DNA of 64,000 bases, taken from VFJZ01 sp046598415 (GTDB lineage Bacteria > Actinomycetota > Thermoleophilia > Gaiellales > F1-60-MAGs149). How positions within the stretch are numbered: the stretch's first letter is position 1; each line of letters begins with the position of its first letter. Below are positions 57,112 through 64,000 of this stretch, piece after piece. The position numbers and the translations under genes were made by a program. The notes under the pieces were generated by a model. That model searched no databases. It worked only from the letters and a program-made list of their open reading frames with translations, and had not been told where the DNA came from. The stretch lies in NCBI GenBank assembly GCA_046598415.1, contig JBKJIG010000160.1, positions 14,903-78,902 of the forward strand. The letters run 5' to 3'.

Positions 57112-60100
57112 ATGCACCGTTGTCCCCCCGATGGCGTTCGCCGTTCCCGGCGCCGCCGCCTTCTGGGCCAGGTGGCCAGGCCTAGGACGCTGACGCTCGT
57201 CGGCGCTCTGGCGTGCGTCGCCGCCGCGGCTCTACCGACGGGTAGCGCCGTCGACCGAACCGCTCCCGCCAAGGCTGCGGTCGGGCCGGTGGGTAACGGC
57301 TTTGTTGTGACGCCTGCTGATCTGGCGTTCATCTTGAAGCAGATCAAGATTTCCGAGCGGCACTCGCGCTCGCTTCTGGGCACGCAGCCGGGCCAGCCGG
57401 CGAACCCGGACGTGGCGGGCGACCCGAACTACTGCCAGGCGCTGGTCGGCCCGAACGCTGACCAGATCCCCGATCGCATGACGACCTACGGTCTGCGCAC
57501 CGTCGACGGTTCGTGCAACAATCTGTTCCCGGGCCGCGACAAGTTCGCGGCCGCAGATGAACCGTTCACGCGCCTGACGACGCCGAACTTCCGCGCAGCT
57601 GAAGGCCGGCCGGCAGGATTCTTCGGTCCCGGCGACCCGGGGTCCGCGTCCAGCTCGTACGCGCAGAAGAAGGGCACCGTCTACGACACGCAGCCGCGCG
57701 AGATCTCGAACCTGATCGTCGATCAGACGTCGACCAACCCGGCGGCCATTGCCGCGGCCGCGTTCCCAGTCCGCACGCAGAGTGCCGCCGGCCTGTTTCC
57801 GTGCACGACCGACCCCGATCCGGTCGCAGTGCCGCCGGTCGCCGGCGTTCCGGCAGGGTGCGTGCCGTCGCACCAGACGCTGTTCATTCCGAACGTGACG
57901 ACGGACGTCGGCCTGTCGCCGCCGTACAGCTCGTTGTTCACGTTCTTCGGCCAGTTCTTCGATCACGGTGTCGACCAGACCGTCAAGAGCGGCGGCACCG
58001 TGTTCGTGCCGCTGAAGGCCGACGATCCGCTGATCGCCGGCCCGGACCACGTCTTTGGCACCGCCGATGACCTGCCGGCGAGCCAGCGGTTCATGGTGCT
58101 GACGCGGGCGCAGAACCAGCCCGGTCCCGACGGGATCCTCGGCGACGACCCGGCGACCGCCGTCGACGAGTCCGCCGATGATATCCAGGACGCCAATAAC
58201 ACCGATACGCCCTGGGTCGACCAGAGCCAGACCTACACCTCGCACTCCTCGCACCAGGTGTTCCTGCGCGAATACGAGCTGAATGCCGCCGGGCACCCGG
58301 TGTCGACTGGCAAGCTGCTCGGCGGGCTGCCCGCGGACGGTGCCTATCCCGGCTCGCCGGACGGCACCACCGGCATCTCGACGTGGGCATCAACGAAGAA
58401 GCAGGCGGCAGAGAAGCTTGGCCTGCTATTGGTCGACACCGACGTCACGAACATCCCGATGATCGCGGCCGATCCGTACGGCAACTACCTCCCCGGCCCG
58501 GCCCGTGGCCTGCCCCAGTATGTGACCAAGACGGGGGTTGTCGAGGGTAATCTCGCCGCGCCGGTGCTCGTGCCGGCAAACGTCGTGCATTTCGACACGC
58601 CGTTTTTGACGGACATCGCGCACAACGCCGATCCCAGCCCGCAGGACACCGATCACAACCCGGCCACGCCGCCGGTCGCGCCGACGCCCGACGCCGACAC
58701 CACGCCGTCGGCCGACTTCGCGAACCAGCCCGTCGGCACCTACGACGACGAGATGCTGAACGCCCACTTCGCCTGCGGCGACGGTCGCTGCAACGAGAAC
58801 ATCGCGCTCTCCACCATCCACCAGATCTTCCACTCCGAGCACGACCGGATGGTGGACGACATCAAGAACACCCTCACCAACGACACCTCCGCCACCGGTG
58901 TCGCGGCGCTCGCCCAGTGGAAGACCGCCAGCAACTTCGGCGATCTGACCGCTGACGGTTGGAACGGTGGCCGGCTGTTCCAGGCGGCGCGCTTCGTGAC
59001 CGAGATGGAGTACCAGCACCTGGTGTTCGAGGAGTTCGCCCGCAAGGTGCAGCCCGCCGTGCGGCCGTTCCACGTCTACAACCCGGACATCAACGCCGCC
59101 GTCGATGCCGAGTTCGCCCACGCCGTGTACCGCTTCGGCCACTCGATGCTCGACGAGGACGTCGCCCGCACGAGCACCAAGGCGGACGGCAGCAAGGTCG
59201 ACAACTCGCTGCCGCTGCTGACGGCGTTCCTCAACCCGCCCGAGTTCTACAACAACAGCGTCGACCCGGCCCATCCGGTCTACACGCCGCAGGAAGCGGC
59301 CGGCGCGATCGTGATGGGCTCGTCCGATCAGGTCGGCAACGAGCTCGACGAGTTCGTCACCGAGACGCTCCGCAACAACCTGCTCGGCCTCCCGCTCGAC
59401 CTTGCGACCATCAACATGACCCGGGCCCGCAGCGAGGGCATCCCGCCGCTGAACGACGTGCGGCGCCAGATCCACGCCCAGACCAACGACGGCCAGCTGG
59501 CGCCCTACACCAGCTGGGCGGAGTTCGGCCAGCACCTCAAGCACCCCGCGTCGCTGATCAACTTCGTCGCCGCCTACGGCACGCATCCGTCGATCACGGC
59601 GGAGACCACGATGGCCGGCAAGCGCGCCGCGGCCAAGCTGATCGTCGACCCGGCCGATCCCGCCGACCCCGCCATCCCGGCGGACGCTGCGGACTTCATG
59701 TTCAGCACGCCCGGCACCACCTGGGCGAGCGACGCGAACGGCGTCACCAACACTGGCCTCGACAGCGTCGACCTGTGGGTCGGCGGTCTGGCCGAGGTGA
59801 CGAACCTGTTCGGTGGCCTGCTCGGCTCGACGTTCAACTACGTGTTCCAGAACCAGCTCGAGAAGCTGCAGGACTTCGACCGGCTCTACTACCTGGCCCG
59901 CACGCCGGGCATGAACCTGCGCACTCAGCTCGAAGGCAACTCGTTCGCCGAGATGATCCAGCGCAACACCGACGGCACGAACGCGCTCAAAGCCGACGCC
60001 TTCGGCACGGCCGACTGCAAGTTCCAGCTGGCCAACCTGGCCGGTACGCCGGCCGGCTTCACCAGCTTCGGCTCGGTCGTCGCCGACGACCCGTCCACCA

Positions 60101-62583
60101 CTGACTGCGACGAGTCCAAGCTGCTCATCCGCCTGCCGGACGGCACGATCAAGTACCGGCAGTTCAACACCGTCAACCCGTCCGGCATCAACGGCCAGTC
60201 GGTGTACCAGGGCACCGATGGCATCGACCGGATCTTCGGTGGCAACGACAACGACACCTTCTGGGGTGGCCTCGGTAACGACCGGATCGAGGGCAACGGC
60301 GGCGACGACGTCGCGCTCGGTGGCCTCGGGAACGACATTATCACCGACCTGGACGGTGCTGACACCTCGAAGGGCGGACCGGGCAACGACGCCATCGATG
60401 GCGGCCCTGGCAACGACATCCTGATGGGGAACGAAGGCCAGGACTTCATCAACGGCGGCGCCAACGACAACGAGTCGTTCGCCGGTCCCGGCAACGACTT
60501 CGTGATCGCCGGCCAAGGCGCCGACGCCGTGTTCGGTGACGGCGGCGACGACTGGATCGAAGGCGGCACCGGACAGGACCTGCTGCAGGGCGACCACGGC
60601 GCCCCGTTCTTCGACGACCCGGCCCAGGTGAAGCCCGGCAACGACATCTTCATCGGTCAGCCCGGCGAGAACGACTACGACGCCGAGGGTGGCGACGACG
60701 TGATGTCGCAGAACGCGGCCGTCGATCGCAACGCCGGCGCCGCCGGCTTCGACTGGGCCTTCCACCAGTACGACACGGTGGGCGGCAACGACGACATGGA
60801 GATCAACAACAACCTGGGCGGCCTGGCGCTGCAGGTGGTCGTCAACCGCGATCGCTGGCAGGAGACCGAGGCTGACTCGGGCTCCAAGTTCAACGACATC
60901 ATCAAAGGCACCAGCGTCGCGCCGTCCACGATCGGCGGAGCCGGGTTCTCGGGCTGCGACGTGATCGACGCCGCGGGTGTTGCGCGCATCGCAGGCCTCG
61001 ATCGGCTCGTCACGAGCTTCCCGACCCCGTCTGCCCCGGTCGCCGCTGCCTCCGCCATGGGCTTCTGCCCGGTCGGCCCCAACGTCTGGGGTGAGGGCGA
61101 TATCCTCATCGGCGGCGCCGGCAGCGACACCATCACCGGTCGTGGCGCCAACGACATCATCGATGGCGATCACTCCCTGAACGTGCGGATCAGCGTCCGC
61201 ACCGATCCGGCCAACCCGGCCACCGAGATCGGCTCGACCGACCTCATGGAGCACAGCTACCAGGTCGGCAACCCGATGACGCTCCAGCAGGCCGTGTTCT
61301 CCGGCATCGTCGACCCGGGCAACCTGGTCGCCGGGCGGGAGCTCAAGCCGGACATGGGCGTGACGGCCGATACGGCAACGCCCGCTGACTGCGGAGCAGC
61401 CGCTCCGGTCAACTGCGACGTCGCGGTCTTCCGCAACCCGCAGTCTTCCTACACCATCACGCCGAACGCAAACGGCAGCGTGACGGTCGCCGACTCGACG
61501 GTCGCCGCCACGACGGCCGACGGTACCGACACGCTCTGGAACATGGAGGTGCTGCGCTTCTGCAACAACTTCGACCGGGTCGCTAAGGTCTGCCTTGACA
61601 CCGTCCCGGCTGACGTGCTCGTGTCGACCCTCGGTGCAGCGACTCCTGCCGCAGCCTCGCTGTCGGCAGCGTCGCTGGCGTTCGGCTCGCAGGTGGTCGC
61701 CACCACGTCCGCTCCGCAGGTGATCACGGTCTCGAACACCGGCGGCGCGCCGCTCACGATCAGCGCCGTCACCCTCACCGGCGTCAACGCCGACCAGTTC
61801 TCCTCCACGAACAACTGCACCTCGGTGGGAGCTGGCGGCTCGTGCACCATCATCGTGAACTTCGCGCCCACGACTGCGGGAGCGAAGACGGCAGCGTTGA
61901 GCATCGCCTCCAACGCGGCGGGCTCCCCCTCGGTCGTCAACCTCACCGGCACCGGCACCGCCGTCGCCACCGGGACGACGATCAGCATCGCGGGCCCGAC
62001 GGCGTTCGGCACGAACCGGATCGGCGCACCGCGCACCAAGACCGTGCGGATCACCAATGCCGGTCCCGCCCCGGTCACGTTCACGAGCGTGTCTACCACC
62101 GGCCCGTTCACGGCAACGCTCGGCGATTGCGCGACCGTCCCCTCCGGCAGAACCTGCCGGCTGAACGTCACGTACAACCCCACGGCGCCCATCGGCGCTC
62201 AGACCGGTACGGTGAACGTCGTCAGCAGCGCGGCCAACAGCCCGACAGCGGCCATCGTCACCGGCACTTCGCGTGCCGCGGTCGTCGTCGTCGCTGCTCT
62301 CCGCATCGTGCAGCCGCCGGCACCGACGGCCCTGCGCCCGGTCAACGTCAGCCTCCGTGTCTCGATGGCGGCGACGGTCCGTGTCCAGGTGCGCCGTGCC
62401 AACGGTCGGCTGGTGTGGTCGAAGGTCACGAAGGTGTCGAAGGCCGGCGCCTCCAGCGTCCGCTGGAACCTGCGTGACTTGAAGGGCCGCAGGGTGAAGA
62501 AGGGCTCGTACCGCTTCACGATCACGGTCACCGACGCCTCCGGCGCCAGGGTGGTCGTGAAGAGGTCGGTGCGCGTCCGCTAG
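57112..62583 (+). CDS. Secreted animal-type haem peroxidase with RTX and HYDIN-like domains
   Basis: An 1823-residue exported enzyme. A signal peptide (about 22-47) is followed by an animal haem peroxidase domain (about 210-990): FGQFFDHGVD with distal His285 and Asp284, GDGRCNENIALSTIH with catalytic Arg559 and haem-linked Glu562, YRFGHSM with proximal His677, and LATINMTRARSEGIPPLNDVR. RTX repeats (GGxGxDxxx type) span about 1041-1170 and again about 1331-1355. Two ASPM-SPD2-HYDIN-like beta domains (about 1512-1722) and a FlgD-like domain (about 1735-1823) follow. The Asp after the distal His, a calcium ligand in mammals, is Gly. Likely a secreted, calcium-stabilised peroxidase; paralogue downstream. 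Confidence 0.93.
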   Translation: MHRCPPDGVRRSRRRRLLGQVARPRTLTLVGALACVAAAALPTGSAVDRTAPAKAAVGPVGNGFVVTPADLAFILKQIKISERHSRSLLGTQPGQPANPDVAGDPNYCQALVGPNADQIPDRMTTYGLRTVDGSCNNLFPGRDKFAAADEPFTRLTTPNFRAAEGRPAGFFGPGDPGSASSSYAQKKGTVYDTQPREISNLIVDQTSTNPAAIAAAAFPVRTQSAAGLFPCTTDPDPVAVPPVAGVPAGCVPSHQTLFIPNVTTDVGLSPPYSSLFTFFGQFFDHGVDQTVKSGGTVFVPLKADDPLIAGPDHVFGTADDLPASQRFMVLTRAQNQPGPDGILGDDPATAVDESADDIQDANNTDTPWVDQSQTYTSHSSHQVFLREYELNAAGHPVSTGKLLGGLPADGAYPGSPDGTTGISTWASTKKQAAEKLGLLLVDTDVTNIPMIAADPYGNYLPGPARGLPQYVTKTGVVEGNLAAPVLVPANVVHFDTPFLTDIAHNADPSPQDTDHNPATPPVAPTPDADTTPSADFANQPVGTYDDEMLNAHFACGDGRCNENIALSTIHQIFHSEHDRMVDDIKNTLTNDTSATGVAALAQWKTASNFGDLTADGWNGGRLFQAARFVTEMEYQHLVFEEFARKVQPAVRPFHVYNPDINAAVDAEFAHAVYRFGHSMLDEDVARTSTKADGSKVDNSLPLLTAFLNPPEFYNNSVDPAHPVYTPQEAAGAIVMGSSDQVGNELDEFVTETLRNNLLGLPLDLATINMTRARSEGIPPLNDVRRQIHAQTNDGQLAPYTSWAEFGQHLKHPASLINFVAAYGTHPSITAETTMAGKRAAAKLIVDPADPADPAIPADAADFMFSTPGTTWASDANGVTNTGLDSVDLWVGGLAEVTNLFGGLLGSTFNYVFQNQLEKLQDFDRLYYLARTPGMNLRTQLEGNSFAEMIQRNTDGTNALKADAFGTADCKFQLANLAGTPAGFTSFGSVVADDPSTTDCDESKLLIRLPDGTIKYRQFNTVNPSGINGQSVYQGTDGIDRIFGGNDNDTFWGGLGNDRIEGNGGDDVALGGLGNDIITDLDGADTSKGGPGNDAIDGGPGNDILMGNEGQDFINGGANDNESFAGPGNDFVIAGQGADAVFGDGGDDWIEGGTGQDLLQGDHGAPFFDDPAQVKPGNDIFIGQPGENDYDAEGGDDVMSQNAAVDRNAGAAGFDWAFHQYDTVGGNDDMEINNNLGGLALQVVVNRDRWQETEADSGSKFNDIIKGTSVAPSTIGGAGFSGCDVIDAAGVARIAGLDRLVTSFPTPSAPVAAASAMGFCPVGPNVWGEGDILIGGAGSDTITGRGANDIIDGDHSLNVRISVRTDPANPATEIGSTDLMEHSYQVGNPMTLQQAVFSGIVDPGNLVAGRELKPDMGVTADTATPADCGAAAPVNCDVAVFRNPQSSYTITPNANGSVTVADSTVAATTADGTDTLWNMEVLRFCNNFDRVAKVCLDTVPADVLVSTLGAATPAAASLSAASLAFGSQVVATTSAPQVITVSNTGGAPLTISAVTLTGVNADQFSSTNNCTSVGAGGSCTIIVNFAPTTAGAKTAALSIASNAAGSPSVVNLTGTGTAVATGTTISIAGPTAFGTNRIGAPRTKTVRITNAGPAPVTFTSVSTTGPFTATLGDCATVPSGRTCRLNVTYNPTAPIGAQTGTVNVVSSAANSPTAAIVTGTSRAAVVVVAALRIVQPPAPTALRPVNVSLRVSMAATVRVQVRRANGRLVWSKVTKVSKAGASSVRWNLRDLKGRRVKKGSYRFTITVTDASGARVVVKRSVRVR

Positions 62584-62620
62584 CACCCGAACGCACACCC
62601 GGCACGACGCTCGACCCTCC

Positions 62621-62649
62621 GTCCCTCGCGGGCTCAGCCCGCGGGGGAC
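62621..62649 (+). terminator. Terminator after peroxidase 1
   Basis: GTCCCTCGCGGG and CCCGCGGGGGAC pair over 12 positions (one G-U) around a 5-base loop, followed within 10 bases by CGTTTTCTGG and GGTTTTCTG. This is the best intrinsic-terminator candidate in the window, 38 bases after the stop. Confidence 0.7.
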
Positions 62650-62927
62650 GTCAACGTTTTCTGGAGGTTTTCTGAAGTTCGAATGCGACTATTCGGCTAA
62701 GCCTCATGTACAACGTGAGGCTTATGTATTGGATAAGTACGAGTTTCAATCGTGATTTCAGAGATTCATTCGCTGAATAACGAAGATGTCGAGGTCGAAT
62801 CGGGGTTTTCCAATCGCCTTTCAAAAGGTTTTCCAAGGTCCTTCGTCAGAAGGTGGCCACGCACTTCCTGTGCGACCGAGGGTTCCCCGGCCCCGGTAGA
62901 TCCCGCCTCCGGAAAAGGAAGCACCAG
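62650..62927 (+). promoter_or_regulatory. AT-rich intergenic region and leader of peroxidase 2
   Basis: Positions 62655-62850 are far more AT-rich than the rest of the window. A perfect 9-bp inverted repeat, TAAGCCTCA (62698-62706) and TGAGGCTTA (62716-62724), sits in it. Near the start are GAAGGTGGCCACGCAC and AAGGAAGCACCAG, matching the leader of peroxidase 1. The tract TTTTCTGGAGGTTTTCTGAAG just after gene 1 resembles the tract before gene 1, so leader and gene seem duplicated as a unit. Confidence 0.5.
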
Positions 62928-64000
62928 ATGCACCGTTCTCCCCCTGAGCGCCTGCGCCTGTCACGGCGACGTTCCGCGTTGGGGCACCTGGCCCGTCCCC
63001 GCACGTGGACGATGGTCGCCGCGCTCGCGTGCACGGGAGCGGCAATGCTTCCGACCGGCACGCGCGCAGACCTGACGCCGGCCGCCGACGCGGCTGCCCC
63101 GGTCGGGCAGGGCTTCACCGTCACGCCCGCCGACCTCGCGTTCATCCTCAAGCAGATCAAGATCTCCGAGCGCCACTCGCGCGCGCTGATCCCCGAGCTC
63201 GACCCGGGCAACCTGATCCCGAACAACCCGAGCCCGACCACCGATCCGGTGTACTGCCAGTCGATGGTCGGCACCGGCCCGGACCAGATTCCGAGCTCGC
63301 TGCTGTCGTTCGGCCTCCGCACCGTCCGCGGCGACTGCAACAACCTGATCCCCGGCCAGGACAAGTTCGGCGCCGCCGACACCGTCTTCCCGCGCCTCAC
63401 CACGCCGACCTTCCGCAACGGCGAGGCTTCGCCGCCCGGGTTCCCGCCGCAGGCCTCGAGCACGTACACGTCCAAGAAGGGCTTCGTGTACGACTCCGAG
63501 CCGCGCATGATCTCGAACCTGATCGTCGATCAGACCGTCAACAACCCGGCTGCGGTCCGCGCGGCCGGCTTTCCCGTTCGCTCCCAGGGCAACGAAGGTG
63601 TCTTCTCGTGCGTCGGCATCGGTGAGCGGCAGATCCTGACGGGCACGCCGAGCGGCGCGTTCTCGATCGCCTACGGCGGCCAGCAGACCGGGACGCTCCC
63701 GGCGAACGCGAGCGCAGCGGCGATCGAGGCGGCCCTCGTGGGTCTCTCGAACCTCGATCCCGGTGACGTGCAGGTCACGGGCTCGTTCGCCCACAACGTG
63801 GTCCTGAACTTCTCGCCCTCGCTCGGCGACGTCGCGCAGATCGCGATCCTGCCCGGCGTCACCGGCCTGTCGCTCGCGACGACCGCCGAGGGCAGGCTCG
63901 GCGATCCCGCCGTCCCCGGCACGCAGGAAGAGCAGACGATCACCGGTGACCCGTTCGTCGCGGCGGTTCCCGGCACGCTCGAGGTGCAGACGATCACGGG
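62928..64000 (+). CDS. Second secreted animal-type haem peroxidase (C-terminus beyond window)
   Basis: The first 357 residues of a paralogue of the protein at 57112. It shares the MHR start, signal peptide and the block GFTVTPADLAFILKQIKISE, and later SNLIVDQTVNNPAAVRAAGFPVRSQ. After the equivalent of residue 230, where gene 1 goes into the distal-His region, this protein inserts a beta-rich module: GAFSIAYGGQQTGTLPANASAAAIEAALVGLSNLDPGDVQVTG, ending in PGTQEEQTITG and PGTLEVQTITG repeats. Such modules occur repeated in large actinobacterial surface proteins. The catalytic part lies beyond the window, so activity cannot be judged. Confidence 0.88.
   Translation, partial: MHRSPPERLRLSRRRSALGHLARPRTWTMVAALACTGAAMLPTGTRADLTPAADAAAPVGQGFTVTPADLAFILKQIKISERHSRALIPELDPGNLIPNNPSPTTDPVYCQSMVGTGPDQIPSSLLSFGLRTVRGDCNNLIPGQDKFGAADTVFPRLTTPTFRNGEASPPGFPPQASSTYTSKKGFVYDSEPRMISNLIVDQTVNNPAAVRAAGFPVRSQGNEGVFSCVGIGERQILTGTPSGAFSIAYGGQQTGTLPANASAAAIEAALVGLSNLDPGDVQVTGSFAHNVVLNFSPSLGDVAQIAILPGVTGLSLATTAEGRLGDPAVPGTQEEQTITGDPFVAAVPGTLEVQTIT

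Noticed and set aside
58426..62598. 1390-codon minus-strand open frame opposite peroxidase 1
   Set aside because: Antisense shadow. Its translation is Val-Asp-Arg rich without domains, whereas the plus strand encodes clear peroxidase and RTX motifs.
62651..62836. 61-codon minus-strand frame in the AT-rich spacer
   Set aside because: No ribosome binding site, no family, and it coincides with the terminator tail and hairpin region; AT-rich sequence gives unusual but meaningless residues.
1..64000. CRISPR arrays, tRNA genes, insertion sequences or prophage
   Set aside because: I saw no regularly spaced repeats, no tRNA-like T-loop with matching arms, and no transposase or integrase reading frame.

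Overview
The window is about 70% GC, with tightly packed genes, frequent GTG starts and 4-base start/stop overlaps, and no tRNA or rRNA. This style, together with actinobacterial families (DUF6328, DUF4260, GAF-ANTAR, SpoIIE phosphatase plus STAS plus HATPase partner-switching parts, MMPL pumps) and GGGGTCAGACCCC palindromes, fits a high-GC actinobacterium. Order Solirubrobacterales (Thermoleophilia) is my best guess. That placement is inferred from gene content, not from a marker gene.

Region 1 (1-8200) holds small stress and housekeeping genes: a TetR/DUF4260 unit with a perfect 29-bp operator, an RsbW-like HATPase, YtxH-like and other small membrane proteins, a thioredoxin fold without its CxxC, a YihY/BrkB membrane protein next to a two-CBS protein, a paired FluC fluoride channel, and a TetR-MFS efflux pair. 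Region 2 (8200-23100) is rich in signalling. It contains a Cache-GAF-SpoIIE phosphatase, an MMPL exporter, a PAS-GAF-GAF-GGDEF-EAL protein, a sigma factor / accessory protein / TPR-CHAT protease operon, a PAS-GGDEF-HD-GYP protein and an AraC regulator. Region 3 (23355-27378) holds an acyl-CoA-dehydrogenase-like enzyme with two cupins, one resembling 2,4'-dihydroxyacetophenone dioxygenase, and a DHA2 drug exporter.

Region 4 (27400-42400) carries three OmpR-type two-component systems. Each lies beside likely targets: a COG4705 membrane protein; a LolA/RseB-like secreted protein plus ABC exporter; and a lipoprotein plus two ABC ATPases and an FtsX permease. Two of these promoters show two 8-bp direct repeats separated by 3 bp, the classic spacing for this regulator family.

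Region 5 (42700-56800) is metabolic: a TMADH/2,4-dienoyl-CoA-reductase-like flavoprotein missing one Fe-S cysteine, a GntR regulator, ACC deaminase, GTP-type PEP carboxykinase and a frameshifted glutamine-synthetase-family gene. It also carries a NarL-type two-component pair, a GAF-ANTAR antiterminator, a STAS protein without the phosphoacceptor serine, a PPOX-fold enzyme and a Baeyer-Villiger-type monooxygenase. Region 6 (56800-64000) has two tandem, very large secreted animal-type haem peroxidases. The first is complete at 1823 residues, with RTX calcium repeats, HYDIN-like domains and a FlgD-like C-terminus. The second runs off the window. They share a duplicated leader and lie in unusually AT-rich spacers.

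The features most worth following up are the sigma/CHAT module, the tandem peroxidases, the altered Fe-S and BVMO motifs, and a possible structured leader that buries a ribosome binding site at about 20111-20165.
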